NCBI GenBank assembly: GCA_946407705.1
Contig: CAMJPC010000002.1
Coordinates: 248,001-312,000, forward strand
Reading direction: 5' to 3'
Length of the DNA stretch: 64,000 nucleotides
Origin: an uncultured Clostridia bacterium
Lineage (GTDB): Bacteria > Bacillota > Clostridia > Saccharofermentanales > Saccharofermentanaceae
The notes below the pieces were generated by a model that saw only the letters and a list, made by a program, of their open reading frames with translations, was not told where the DNA came from and ran no database searches. The translations under genes and the position numbers were made by a program. Below are positions 1 through 8,859 of the stretch, one piece after another; within the stretch, counting starts at the first letter, position 1, and each line of letters begins with the position of its first letter.

Positions 1-1133
1 AATCCGCCTGCAGCATTGTTCTTGGCAGTCAGTTTGCCGTTCTCAAATGAGACGTCCGGCCTAAGTCTCTTGTCTCCCGTATATTCCACATCAACGAGGC
101 CGTTTCCTTCCGCAGGTTCGATTATGATCTTGCATGCATTGAGATTGATGTTGATGGAGTTGATGTTGCCCTTAGTGTTATCCATTCCGCTTTCCCCTTC
201 GTTAATGGAATATGTTGTTGCGACCGTTTCACCGTTGTCATTGAAAAATGTGCCTGAGAAGAACGGAAGAACGAATCTGGTACCCATGGAAGTGATCATG
301 ACTCCTCCGACGATGAGCGCGCAGATGACGATCGGAAGCTTGTTGACCTTTCTGTCAGACTCCGGAACGAATTCCTCTCCCATGCCGACGTTGAGCTCAA
401 GGAGCCTGTCGTAGCCCTTCATCTTGGTGTGGGCATATGTGATAAGGAACACGCCGAGGCCGATGAAGCCGAACATCATGGCCGCACCAAAGCCGTTGTC
501 CAGATAAGGTATCTTGTCGAAAACGATCGGGTTGAGAATGCTCAGGATGCAGAGTCCGATACCGATCGAAGTAAGCATTCCGTAAGAGCTCTTGAAGCTT
601 GATCTCTCGTTTCTTACGTACTCTGCGCCTTCAACGCTGAGCGAGCATTCCTTTTTTCTGACTTCCACATACTCCTTGCCCTTGATGCCTGCAAGAACGA
701 AAAGGACTACCGCTGCGGCGATCATGGTGAACATTCCGCCGACTCCGCCCAACAGGTCGAAAGGAAGTGATTCTGCGATTATGGGAGACGCAACGCAGCA
801 GATGCAGAGCGCGATTCCGATGGGGATCAGGAGAGTTCTCTGGTTGATCATGGAGAGGTAAGACTTGATCCTGTCGATGGAAAGGATCGGCTTTGATTCG
901 TCAGCGCTTTCATTGACCTGTTCGCCGATGCCCAAAGAATCCGCGAGCTCATCGAGATTGCCGAATTCGGAAATTACGATACCGATTGCTTCGTTCTCTG
1001 TCTTGCCTTCCCTGATAAGCTCCTCGTATTTATCTTCCATCATCTGCAGGAGCTCGGCCTTTGCCTTCCTCACTGCGTCTGTATTCGGAAGATTACGGAA
1101 CATGTTGTCCAGATAATTCTTTATGGTATTCAT
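1..1133 (-). CDS. HAAS/permease-prefix-domain membrane protein, partial (C-terminus beyond window)
   Basis: The minus-strand frame is open from an ATG at 1133 to the window edge. The first ~65 residues (MNTIKNYLDNMFRNLPNTDA, later EAIGIVISEFGNLDEL) match the helical HAAS/permease-prefix domain found in partners of PadR regulators. Four or so hydrophobic segments follow (for example LLIPIGIALCICCVASPII and ITYAHT-flanked helices). The last visible residues (INSINLNACKIIIEPAEGNG) look like the start of an extracytoplasmic beta-rich DUF4097-like domain. The start codon overlaps the PadR stop in an ATGA arrangement, so the two are translationally coupled. Family knowledge: such proteins are membrane stress or signalling modules controlled by the adjacent PadR. 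The exact function is unknown. Confidence 0.8.
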   Translation of the reverse strand, partial: MNTIKNYLDNMFRNLPNTDAVRKAKAELLQMMEDKYEELIREGKTENEAIGIVISEFGNLDELADSLGIGEQVNESADESKPILSIDRIKSYLSMINQRTLLIPIGIALCICCVASPIIAESLPFDLLGGVGGMFTMIAAAVVLFVLAGIKGKEYVEVRKKECSLSVEGAEYVRNERSSFKSSYGMLTSIGIGLCILSILNPIVFDKIPYLDNGFGAAMMFGFIGLGVFLITYAHTKMKGYDRLLELNVGMGEEFVPESDRKVNKLPIVICALIVGGVMITSMGTRFVLPFFSGTFFNDNGETVATTYSINEGESGMDNTKGNINSININLNACKIIIEPAEGNGLVDVEYTGDKRLRPDVSFENGKLTAKNNAAGG

Positions 1134-1477
1134 ACTACGCACCCCTCACCTGCAATAAACTTTTCAATAACCTCTTTAGTAAGCATCCACTCTTCGCACT
1201 TGGCGCGGTAATATTCCCTACCGGCCGGAGTGATGCGGTAATAAGTTCTCTTTTTTCCGCCTGCGAGATCCTGATCAACGAACGACTCGATGAATCCGTT
1301 CTTCTCCATTCGCGTGAATGCCGAGTAGAGCGTGGTCTCTTTGATAATGTACTTGTCTTCGGACAACGTGCGGATCTGCTTTGAGATCTCGTATCCGTAA
1401 GACGGGTCATTAAGAAGCAGGTAGAGAATGATTATGTCATTGTAGCCTCTGATGACATCGCTGCTTATCTCTGCCAT
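1130..1477 (-). CDS. PadR family transcriptional regulator
   Basis: 115 residues, the usual length of a short PadR protein. The N-terminal winged helix carries the family pattern: ILYLLLNDPSYGYEISKQI, then TLYSAFTRMEKNGFIES, then KRTYYRITPAGREYY in the wing. It is expected to be a cytoplasmic dimeric repressor. It sits directly upstream of, and overlaps, the HAAS-domain membrane protein, the classic PadR-HAAS pairing, so it probably represses its own two-gene operon in response to a ligand or envelope signal. The 5' region (1478-1560) contains near-repeats of CTACGACTG / TATGACTGTCG, which could be operator half-sites; this is inference. Confidence 0.9.
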   Translation of the reverse strand: MAEISSDVIRGYNDIIILYLLLNDPSYGYEISKQIRTLSEDKYIIKETTLYSAFTRMEKNGFIESFVDQDLAGGKKRTYYRITPAGREYYRAKCEEWMLTKEVIEKFIAGEGCVV

Positions 1478-1614
1478 TGATCTTTCTCCCTTCCCTTATT
1501 GTGACGGTCCATTTGCTACGACTGCCGTTGCTATGACTGTCGTACTACGACTGTCGGAGTAAATATATCACCGCCCGAAAATGATGTCAACAGGGATTTT
1601 TCCTTTTCGCGCAC

Positions 1615-1728
1615 GATTCACGGATAATTCACGAAATGAAGCAAAAACGTGCAGCTTTTCGTGAATTCCGCCTCAGATTCACGAAAACCGTCACGAAAAC
1701 AGCCTCTGGCGTGAAAAAAACGTGAATC
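1615..1728. repeat. Tandem nested palindromes, family C (copy pair 1)
   Basis: This lies in the 364-bp gap 1478-1841 between the divergent PadR and GH120 genes. Two units start 61 nt apart (TTCACG at 1617 and 1678). Each unit is an outer TTCACG/CGTGAA stem enclosing a second TCACG/CGTGA stem, separated by short A/T-rich stretches and a loop of about 15 nt. The same family occurs at 20876-20990 with the same 61-nt period. No ORF crosses it. The rest of the gap (about 1740-1841) is A/T-rich and should hold the promoter of the GH120 gene; I see no other gene there. Confidence 0.8.
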
Positions 1729-1841
1729 CGCGATCAGATAACTCGCCTCCATAACAATAATGTTTCTGTTTTTATATACTTATCTCTTTTGCGTTTGTTA
1801 TAGTTATTTCATATACAAATCTTGCGAAAAGAGGTACCGCC

Positions 1842-3830
1842 ATGGAACTTTACGTAGACATCAGATTCCTTAACAATTCAGGCGACGGCACAAAGGATAA
1901 GCCTTTCGGCACGATCTCCGAAGCGGCAGCGGTCGCAAAGGCAGGCGACACGGTGCACGTTGCGCCTGGCCTCTACAGGGAATACGTATCACCCGCAAAC
2001 GGCGGAACCGAAGATGCCCCCATCACCTATGTGAGTGACGAGCCTTTGGGCGCGACGATCTCGGGCGCTGAGCAGATCACAAACTGGGTTCAGTACGACG
2101 GTGACGTCTATCTCGCAAAGGTCGACAACAGTATTTTCGATCCCGACTACAATCCTTACACGACGTTCTGCTACGGCGACTGGTATTTCGCAGGCAAGAA
2201 CAGACACGTCGGCTGTGTCTATGTCAACGACAGGAGACTCTACGAAGCAGCTTCCGTCGAGGAAGTCATCAAGGCTCAGGTCTATAAATGCTCATGGGTT
2301 CCCGAGGAATCCAAGTACAAGTGGTTTGCAGAAGACAAGGGCGACCAGACCTACATCTACGCAAACTTCGGAGGTCTTGAACCCAACAGCGAAATGGCTG
2401 AGATCAACGTCAGGAGAATGTGCTTCTTCCCCAAGGAGACTGGCAGGAATTACATCACGGTAAGGGGCTTCAAGATCTGCAAGGCCGCTACGAACTGGGC
2501 ACCTCCGGCCGCATGGCAGGAAGGCATGATCGGTCCCCACTGGTCAAAGGGCTGGATCATCGAAGACAACGAGATCTATTTCTCCAAGTGCTCTGGCATC
2601 GGCTTAGGCAAATATCTGGATCCCGAGAACAACCACTACTTCACATACCATCACTTAAAGAGTCCTACCCAGATGGAGCGTGACGCGGTCTGCAGGGGCC
2701 AGTATCACGGATGGCTCAAGGAGAACATCGGAAGCCACATCGTAAGAAGGAACAACATCCACCACTGCGAGCAGGGCGGCATCATCGGACGCATGGGCGC
2801 GGTCTTCTCCACGATCGAGGATAACCACATCCACCACATCAACAACATGATGGAATTAGGCGGCGCTGAAGTCGCGGGCATCAAGCTCCACGCGGCGATT
2901 GACGTCCTCATGAGAAGAAACCACATCCATCACTGCGTCATGGGCATCTGGACAGACTGGGAAGCACAGGGTACGCGCATCACGCAGAACCTCCTGCACG
3001 ACAACCAGAGACCTGAATACGCTGAGCCTTTGAAAGGCGGCATGGGCAGCGAGGATATTTTCGTTGAGGTAGGTCACGGTCCAACATTGATCGACAACAA
3101 CATCCTCCTCTCCGACGCAACTCTCCGTATCGCAACACAGGGCGTTGCAATGGTCCACAACCTCATCTGCGGCGCATTCACATCCGTAGGCGCAGGAACT
3201 GACTGGAGATACACGCCTTATCACATGCCGCACAGGACCGAGGTCATGGGCTTCATGACGATCCTCCACGGTGACGACAGATTCTACAACAACATCTTCT
3301 TCCAGAAGCACTCCAAGGCTTCCCTCGTCTCGCGCTTTGACGACGGCAGGGTCGAAGTCGAAGAGCGCGTCGTAGGCACTCACGTATGGGATCAGTATCC
3401 GACTTATGATGAGTGGATCAAGAGATTCGACATGGATTCCGACACGCCCGACATGATGAAGATCGCCAAGGCTCACTTCGACCATCTCCCCGTCTGGATC
3501 GACGGCAACGCTTACCTCGGCGGCGCGCTCCGTTACTGCAAGGAAGAGAACTACATGGTCGACGACACGTCAAAGGTCTACGTCAACGTAAAAGAAGACG
3601 GCGACAAGGTATATCTTGACACCAACCTCAAGGACGTAATGGGCGCGTTCACCGCTTCGCTCGTCACGACCGAAGTGCTGGGCAAGGCTTTTGAGCCGCA
3701 GCAGAGATTTGAGGACAGGGACGGCAGTGACATCGTTTTCGATACCGATTACTTTGGCGCGAAGAGAAGCGAGATCATCCCCGGTCCTTTCGCAGGACTG
3801 GACCTCGACGGGATCAACGTCGTACTGTAA
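1842..3830 (+). CDS. Glycoside hydrolase family 120 beta-xylosidase
   Basis: 662 residues with the right-handed parallel beta-helix organisation of GH120 (compare XylC of Thermoanaerobacterium saccharolyticum, about 640 residues, recalled from memory). Diagnostic stretches are GDWYFAGKNRHVG, NVRRMCFFPKETG, AATNWAPPAA, GPHWSKGWIIEDNEI, AGIKLHAAIDVLMRRN, DWEAQGTRI and EVGHGP. The expected nucleophile is D372 (in WTDWEAQGTR) and the acid/base E409 (in DIFVEVGHGP). Relative to XylC there is about a 14-residue insertion between them (PEYAEPLKGGMGSE). There is no signal peptide, so it should act in the cytoplasm on imported xylo-oligosaccharides or other beta-xylosides. It is a single-gene unit with RBS AAGAGG before ATG 1842. 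It has no sugar transporter next to it and is flanked by palindromic repeat arrays. Confidence 0.9.
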   Translation: MELYVDIRFLNNSGDGTKDKPFGTISEAAAVAKAGDTVHVAPGLYREYVSPANGGTEDAPITYVSDEPLGATISGAEQITNWVQYDGDVYLAKVDNSIFDPDYNPYTTFCYGDWYFAGKNRHVGCVYVNDRRLYEAASVEEVIKAQVYKCSWVPEESKYKWFAEDKGDQTYIYANFGGLEPNSEMAEINVRRMCFFPKETGRNYITVRGFKICKAATNWAPPAAWQEGMIGPHWSKGWIIEDNEIYFSKCSGIGLGKYLDPENNHYFTYHHLKSPTQMERDAVCRGQYHGWLKENIGSHIVRRNNIHHCEQGGIIGRMGAVFSTIEDNHIHHINNMMELGGAEVAGIKLHAAIDVLMRRNHIHHCVMGIWTDWEAQGTRITQNLLHDNQRPEYAEPLKGGMGSEDIFVEVGHGPTLIDNNILLSDATLRIATQGVAMVHNLICGAFTSVGAGTDWRYTPYHMPHRTEVMGFMTILHGDDRFYNNIFFQKHSKASLVSRFDDGRVEVEERVVGTHVWDQYPTYDEWIKRFDMDSDTPDMMKIAKAHFDHLPVWIDGNAYLGGALRYCKEENYMVDDTSKVYVNVKEDGDKVYLDTNLKDVMGAFTASLVTTEVLGKAFEPQQRFEDRDGSDIVFDTDYFGAKRSEIIPGPFAGLDLDGINVVL

Positions 3831-3895
3831 TGATTCATACCACGCAGCCTGCCGCGTTTTGGCCAAGATGAGCAGGCTGCATGAAAAAGGATCTG

Positions 3896-4089
3896 TTACC
3901 CGTTACTTCCTCCATTTGATCCAAAATGGAAGAGCAAACGGGTAATAAGGACCAAAAAACTGCAATATTACCCATTACTTCCTCCGTTCGATCCAAAACG
4001 GAGGAGCAAATGGGTAATCAGGACATAAAAACGGCATTATTACCTGTTACTTCCTCCATTTGATTCAAAATGGAGGAGCAAACGGGTAA
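3896..4089. repeat. Tandem nested palindromes, family A (three 72-nt units)
   Basis: Units start at 3896, 3968 and 4040, an exact 72-nt period. Each has outer arms (TTACCCGTT/AACGGGTAA in unit 1), five bases, an inner stem (CTCCATTT/AAATGGAG type), a six-base loop, five bases and the returning arm, then a spacer of about 22 nt. Paired bases co-vary. Unit 2 has TTACCCATT with AATGGGTAA, and inner CCGTT with AACGG, where units 1 and 3 have CCATT with AATGG. Unit 3 ends just before the tautomerase RBS. The array fills the gap between the GH120 gene and the tautomerase gene. Confidence 0.9.
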
Positions 4090-4108
4090 TCGGAAAAAGG
4101 AGGCACAT

Positions 4109-4339
4109 ATGCCGCACATAGAGATCAAATGCTATCCGGGCAGAACGGAAGAAGTTAAGACCAAATGCGCAGAAGCAGTCGCAAAGGCCGTCTCGGAGAC
4201 GATGGGCTGCAATATCACAGCCGTTTCCGTAGCTATCAAGGAGATCGAAAAGGAATCCTGGAAGCCCGCTGCCTGGGACGCACAGATCGCGCCTGAAATG
4301 GATTCCTTATATGTGAAGCCGGGTTACACCTGCGACTGA
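4109..4339 (+). CDS. 4-oxalocrotonate tautomerase family protein
   Basis: The start is set at ATG 4109, preceded by AAAAAGGAGG at 4094-4103. A longer in-frame start at 4070 lies inside the repeat and would place extra residues ahead of the catalytic proline. The product is 76 residues and begins M-P-H-I-E-I-K, so after Met removal Pro1 is the N-terminus, the catalytic base of this superfamily. The remaining sequence (KAVSETMGCNITAVSVAIKE, then WKPAAWDAQI) fits the beta-alpha-beta fold of the longer tautomerases. The substrate is unknown. The last 16 nt overlap the convergent transglutaminase gene. Confidence 0.85.
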   Translation: MPHIEIKCYPGRTEEVKTKCAEAVAKAVSETMGCNITAVSVAIKEIEKESWKPAAWDAQIAPEMDSLYVKPGYTCD

Positions 4340-6768
4340 TCAGGTTTATCCGTACTGTCAGCCTTTTTGTTCTTAGCAGTTCCGTCATCTAAGCGGGGCA
4401 GCTGCATCAATCTGAACAGCATCATCTTATGACGTGAGAAGTCCGCTGCGGACGACCTCGTGATCTTTTTGCATGTCATTATGAGGGCGTCGTATTCCTT
4501 CTTTGTCAGGTCCTTGCCGGAGAAGGTCGCTTTCTCAGCGATCTCGGTTACGGCAGACGGATACACGATCCTGAAAACGTGCGCTATCAGCATATAGTAG
4601 TGATAGTATGCTATGGCCTTGTCGTTGATCTTTTCGGTCTGTAATCTGGCTGCCCAGTAGAACATGAAGACCACTCTTCCAATAAGGATGAGCACGCCGG
4701 CGACCGTCACGATAATGGTCAACGTCACGATGAACTTAAATGTCTTGACGGCGCCTTCGGGCCACTCAAGTTTTTCTTTCTTGTTTTCGGAAGCTGATGT
4801 GGGCATGGTCTCATCGCCGCCCTCAGAGTTGCCCGCTTCGTCCGTGGCACGCGTGGTGTTTTCTGTAGGATCGTTTTCGCGCGTCGTTTCATCCGTCGTC
4901 TCTTCAGTTGTCGTGGTTTCTTCCGTGGTAGTGGTGGTCGTGGGCTCCTCGCCGTTTTCCTCACCTGACGATGAATTGCGGACCTCGGGATGAACCTCTG
5001 CGAGTGCTGCAATGTTGAAGAAATTCTCGTCACTGTTGTAACCGGGAGTCGCGTCGCCCATTACCCAGCCGTATCCGAGCAGGTAGACCTCGAACCAGGC
5101 GTGCGCCTGCGAAGCGTAAACCGTACTCTCCTTATCAAGGCCGGAATTCTGGTCAACGTAGCCGCGCACGTATCTTGTGGGGACGCCGATCATGCGCAGG
5201 AGCACCATCGAAGTGACTGCGTAGTGAACGCAGATGCCCGAGTTCGCATCTCTTACAAACCAGACGACGAAGTCCTCGCCTTCAGTCGGATACGGGGTCT
5301 GCGTGTTATACGGATGAAGGTTTCTGACGAATTCGGTTACGCTCCTGACCTTCTCGTAATCGGTCATTTCCGTGCGGCCGTTGTAAACGTCGAGGTACCA
5401 CTGAGGCAGCACGCCGCTCGTGATAAGCGCCCTTTCGGTCGAGTAAGGAACCTCGACACAGGTGGTGTAAACGTAATCGTTAATGTATTTTTGTGAATGG
5501 ATGACGCCTGTCTTTACCGGCAGGTTTCCCGAGGCGAACTTGAAGATGTGCGCATTCGTCGCATTGTAAGGATTGACCTTCGCAGGCGTGATATTGTTCA
5601 TCGTGTAGAAATCCGTATAGTAAGGCACGATGTCGACAGAAGCGCTCCTTAACGGCGTGACGGTAATGCTGTACTGCGCTTTCTCGGTAACGGGATCAAC
5701 GTTTTTTGCAAAAACGTCGCCCTTGATCCTGGTGCTGGTCAGGGTGTTGTTCGCATAGTGGTCGTTCGATTCGACCTTGAGATACAAAATGTTGCCGGCG
5801 TAAACGGAAACGTCTCCGTCGTAATCGGGGTTTCTGCTTCTCTCAACCTTAAGGACCTCGGCGTTTGACGGGTTGAACGGACCTACCTTTGAGAGGTTCG
5901 TCGGCGTCGCAAAAAGAGGAGATATCGTATCAAAGCTGTCGTCGAAATCAGTGTTTTCGAGGCCGTTCAAAGCCCTGGAGATAAGGTCTCTTAAGGGGTT
6001 GTCCTTTCCCGCCGCCTTTTCGATGCGGTCTCTGAGATCGATCAGGATGTTCTGCGCAAGCTTGTCTTTGTTGTATTTTTCCACCGGGAACATGCCTCCC
6101 AGCATGAACATGAACGCGAAAACAGGGACCGTCAGAATGAGGAGCATCTTATCGTAAGTGACCTGTTTCTTCTTGCGCAAGGAGTTGCTTAAAAGGAGCA
6201 GTATAACGCCGGAACCCGCGATAAGACACGGTGTTGGCTTCGGACTTATGTCAGTGTTGGTAACCGATAAGAGGAACAGCGGCGCATAGAATACGAGTGC
6301 CGCCGGGATCCATCTTCTCTTCATCAGGACGAATGTGGATATGCTGATCGCCGTGAGGCAGTATGCAAGAAGGAACGCGAGGACCGTCTTGTCCGCATTG
6401 ATGTCCTCCTGGAACTCGCCCGGGATCCACAGGAAAACGTAGAGCTTGATGTAGTGGAGCAGCGAGTAAATGCCCTGCCTGACTTGAAGCCAGTTAAAGA
6501 AAACGGCCGCCGTGCATGCGATCGGCGCGGTGATGAGCGCCGTGTAAGACAGCCACTTTTTGTTGAAGGCGTGTATGAACGTATAAAACAGCGAGATCGC
6601 GAACGAAGCCAAAACAAGATGTCTGGTGTTGAACGATATGTCGAACGTGCTTCCGAGCATCTTGATGAATCCCGTGCAAAGGGTCATGGAGATGCCGATC
6701 GCCACCAGCGCGGCGACTAGCTTCGGAGTTTTTTTCGCATTTGAAGCCACAGCCGTCTCACTCTTCAT
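4324..6768 (-). CDS. Transglutaminase-like domain membrane protein (TgpA-like)
   Basis: 814 residues. About six to seven membrane helices lie in residues 15-225. An extracytoplasmic region follows, then a transglutaminase core with the catalytic triad Cys513 (GICVHYA), His556 (QAHAWFEV) and Asp572 (GDATPGY). A Thr/Glu-rich linker (about 600-660) leads to a final transmembrane helix (about 668-695) and a cytoplasmic tail. This is the layout of TgpA/DUF3488-type proteins. It is the third gene after MoxR ATPase and DUF58 and overlaps DUF58 by 11 nt. Family knowledge: these trios are widespread and are thought to act in envelope protein modification or assembly. The substrate cannot be read from the sequence. 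Confidence 0.88.
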   Translation of the reverse strand: MKSETAVASNAKKTPKLVAALVAIGISMTLCTGFIKMLGSTFDISFNTRHLVLASFAISLFYTFIHAFNKKWLSYTALITAPIACTAAVFFNWLQVRQGIYSLLHYIKLYVFLWIPGEFQEDINADKTVLAFLLAYCLTAISISTFVLMKRRWIPAALVFYAPLFLLSVTNTDISPKPTPCLIAGSGVILLLLSNSLRKKKQVTYDKMLLILTVPVFAFMFMLGGMFPVEKYNKDKLAQNILIDLRDRIEKAAGKDNPLRDLISRALNGLENTDFDDSFDTISPLFATPTNLSKVGPFNPSNAEVLKVERSRNPDYDGDVSVYAGNILYLKVESNDHYANNTLTSTRIKGDVFAKNVDPVTEKAQYSITVTPLRSASVDIVPYYTDFYTMNNITPAKVNPYNATNAHIFKFASGNLPVKTGVIHSQKYINDYVYTTCVEVPYSTERALITSGVLPQWYLDVYNGRTEMTDYEKVRSVTEFVRNLHPYNTQTPYPTEGEDFVVWFVRDANSGICVHYAVTSMVLLRMIGVPTRYVRGYVDQNSGLDKESTVYASQAHAWFEVYLLGYGWVMGDATPGYNSDENFFNIAALAEVHPEVRNSSSGEENGEEPTTTTTTEETTTTEETTDETTRENDPTENTTRATDEAGNSEGGDETMPTSASENKKEKLEWPEGAVKTFKFIVTLTIIVTVAGVLILIGRVVFMFYWAARLQTEKINDKAIAYYHYYMLIAHVFRIVYPSAVTEIAEKATFSGKDLTKKEYDALIMTCKKITRSSAADFSRHKMMLFRLMQLPRLDDGTAKNKKADSTDKPDQSQV

Positions 6769-7756
6769 CGCCGGCCTCTTTCTCAGGTTTCATCTTCGGA
6801 GTCTTCTCCGCTGAAGCACCCTTCTTTGCTGTCTTTTTGGACTTCCCTTCTGACTCTTTTTTCTCACGCGGATCCTCATCGGGAAGCCTCATGCGGAGTA
6901 TGAAAACAAGCGTCCTCTCAAGGTCGGTATCCGATTCGACCTCGAAAGCGAGCTCACCCTTGTCAGGCGGAATGACCCTGATCCTGTGCGGTGTCTCGTG
7001 CTCTATGTAGAATCTCGATGTGAAGACTATCTGTCCGAGATGAAGATCCATCTCGTCCCTGTCGCCGGTCAGCCTGAGCAGAACGCGCGAATGTCCGCCG
7101 TATTCCTCGAGCGGCTCCTTGACGAGAAGCGCGTCTTTCTTGGCGGACATCTTCCAGTGGATCGACCTCAAAGGATCGCCGATCTGGTACTCCCTGATGT
7201 CGTAGATCTCGGAACCCGCCTGCTTGGATTTTCGAAGGTTCTTCGCCTTGAATCCGTACATGTCGGGCATGACCTCAGGCATCACGGGAACGGGCTTTAC
7301 CAGCACTTCGTTGGTCTGGTTGAGATTTGTTTTCGTGTGGAAGAGTCCGAAAAGATCGTACACCACGAGCCACGTCAGTTTGTACGTGTAAGAGCCGCAG
7401 TGTGAAGTGTCGACCGGTATCTGTGATGAACCTCTGTCGTGGATCGTGAAAACATGTTTCTCGGTCTTGCCGGCCATGCGGTCAGTGACGGTCATCCTGA
7501 CCTTGCAGAATGAGAAATACGAAGCTATGCCGCTGACCGTAACATTAACGAATGCGGGGTCTCCGATGAGTGCGTTGCCGGTGCATTCCGAAGTGAACTT
7601 CAGCGTGCGCGAAGCAAGAAGACTCATTATCAGTGACAGAAAGGGTACCATCAGCACGACAAGGAGCAATATCCAAGACACCCACATCTTGTAGCAGAGG
7701 AAAAAGATGAAGGATGAGATCAAAGAGACTGAGTAAACGACCCAGGTCTTTACCAT
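6758..7756 (-). CDS. DUF58 domain-containing protein
   Basis: 332 residues. Two hydrophobic helices open the protein (residues about 5-45), followed by a beta-rich region. The DUF58 signature YDIREYQIGDPLRSIHWK-S occurs around residue 185. The tail is strongly Lys/Glu-rich (KKESEGKSKKTAKKGASAEK) and cytoplasmic or unstructured. It lies six nt after the MoxR ATPase stop and overlaps the start of the transglutaminase gene, so the three are one operon. DUF58 proteins have a vWA-like fold and are thought to be the partner acted on by the MoxR ATPase. Confidence 0.9.
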   Translation of the reverse strand: MVKTWVVYSVSLISSFIFFLCYKMWVSWILLLVVLMVPFLSLIMSLLASRTLKFTSECTGNALIGDPAFVNVTVSGIASYFSFCKVRMTVTDRMAGKTEKHVFTIHDRGSSQIPVDTSHCGSYTYKLTWLVVYDLFGLFHTKTNLNQTNEVLVKPVPVMPEVMPDMYGFKAKNLRKSKQAGSEIYDIREYQIGDPLRSIHWKMSAKKDALLVKEPLEEYGGHSRVLLRLTGDRDEMDLHLGQIVFTSRFYIEHETPHRIRVIPPDKGELAFEVESDTDLERTLVFILRMRLPDEDPREKKESEGKSKKTAKKGASAEKTPKMKPEKEAGDEE

Positions 7757-7762
7757 ATAAGA

Positions 7763-8695
7763 TCAGACCTTGGGAACAAAAGTAGATGCGAGGATCTCTT
7801 TTGCGATTTCAACTGTGTTCTTGCCGTTTACCTCGGCTTCAGGCGTGAGAATGAGCCTGTGCGTGATAACGGGCAGGAAGACCGCCTGGACGTCCTTCGG
7901 GACAGCGTATTCCCTTCCAGCCAGGTAAGCATGAGCTTTCGCCATTGAAGTGAAGGCAAGCGTCGCACGGGGGCTTGCGCCGCGCTCAAGATCCGCGTGT
8001 CCTCTCGTCTTGTTAACGAGCGCTATGATGTAATCCGTGACTGCATCGTGCACGAAAATGTTATTGACTCTGGTCTGCATCTCGAGCAGCATCTTGTCAT
8101 TGCACATCTGCCTGACGCTGTCCATCGGATTGATGCCGTTCTTGCGCTGATCGAGCATTATCTTCTCATATTTCGCGGACGGGTAACCCATCGAGATCCT
8201 GACCATGAAACGGTCGATCTGCGAGTCAGGCAGAAGCGACGTTCCCGATGCGCCCGTAGGGTTCTGCGTTGCGAAAACAATGAACGGATTGGGGAGCATG
8301 TAAGTATTGCCGTCAACAGTGACGTTGGCCTCTTCCATCGCCTCGAGAAGCGCCGACTGCGTGCGTGAAGATGCACGGTTCAGCTCGTCTGCAAGGAACA
8401 GGTTATGGAATATCGCGCCCGGCTGATACTTCATCGTATCGGTATTCTTATCGTACATCGAGAATCCCGTGATGTCCGAAGGCAGTACGTCAGGAGTGAA
8501 CTGGACTCTTCCGAAATTCAGTCCCATCGTCTTGGAAAACGCGAGCGCCAGAGTGGTCTTTCCCACTCCCGGAACGTCCTCCATCAAAATATGTCCGCCC
8601 GCAAGGATCGCCGTCAGCGTCTCTTCGATGACATGATCCTTACCGGAAATAACCTTCTTAACTTCATGGACAATGCTTTCGGTCAAAGTACCCAT
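7763..8695 (-). CDS. MoxR family AAA+ ATPase
   Basis: 310 residues, full length for the family. Walker A is GVGKTT (residues 43-48) and Walker B LFLADEL (99-105). The NRASSRTQSALLEAMEE segment and sensor 1 FATQNP are typical of MoxR/RavA-group AAA_3 proteins. It is cytoplasmic and expected to act as a chaperone-like ATPase on DUF58/vWA proteins encoded next to it. It is the first gene of the MoxR-DUF58-transglutaminase operon and is divergent from the hypothetical gene at 8860. The shared 164-bp intergenic region should hold both promoters. Confidence 0.93.
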   Translation of the reverse strand: MGTLTESIVHEVKKVISGKDHVIEETLTAILAGGHILMEDVPGVGKTTLALAFSKTMGLNFGRVQFTPDVLPSDITGFSMYDKNTDTMKYQPGAIFHNLFLADELNRASSRTQSALLEAMEEANVTVDGNTYMLPNPFIVFATQNPTGASGTSLLPDSQIDRFMVRISMGYPSAKYEKIMLDQRKNGINPMDSVRQMCNDKMLLEMQTRVNNIFVHDAVTDYIIALVNKTRGHADLERGASPRATLAFTSMAKAHAYLAGREYAVPKDVQAVFLPVITHRLILTPEAEVNGKNTVEIAKEILASTFVPKV

Positions 8696-8859
8696 AGATC
8701 CCCAAACTCCTGTAAAAAGTGCTCCAAAAAGCCTATTCGAGTATACATTACTTCAATCTGTTGATTATTGCATATTTGTGGCAAATAAAACATTCCGTCT
8801 GCTCCTTCGATCACGGCTGTCAAAATTGATATGATATGGAAAAACAAAAGGAGATCCGG

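Noticed and set aside
2856..3485. A 209-residue minus-strand open frame inside the GH120 gene
   Set aside because: Shadow of a conserved coding frame; no start context.
1842..3830. Beta-helix protein as a pectate lyase or generic DUF1565 protein
   Set aside because: The GPHWSKGWIIEDN, DWEAQGTR and EVGHGP segments match GH120 in order and spacing, which fits much better.
3896..4089. Tandem 72-nt repeats as a CRISPR array
   Set aside because: The intervals are not unique spacers, each unit folds on itself, and there are no cas genes nearby.
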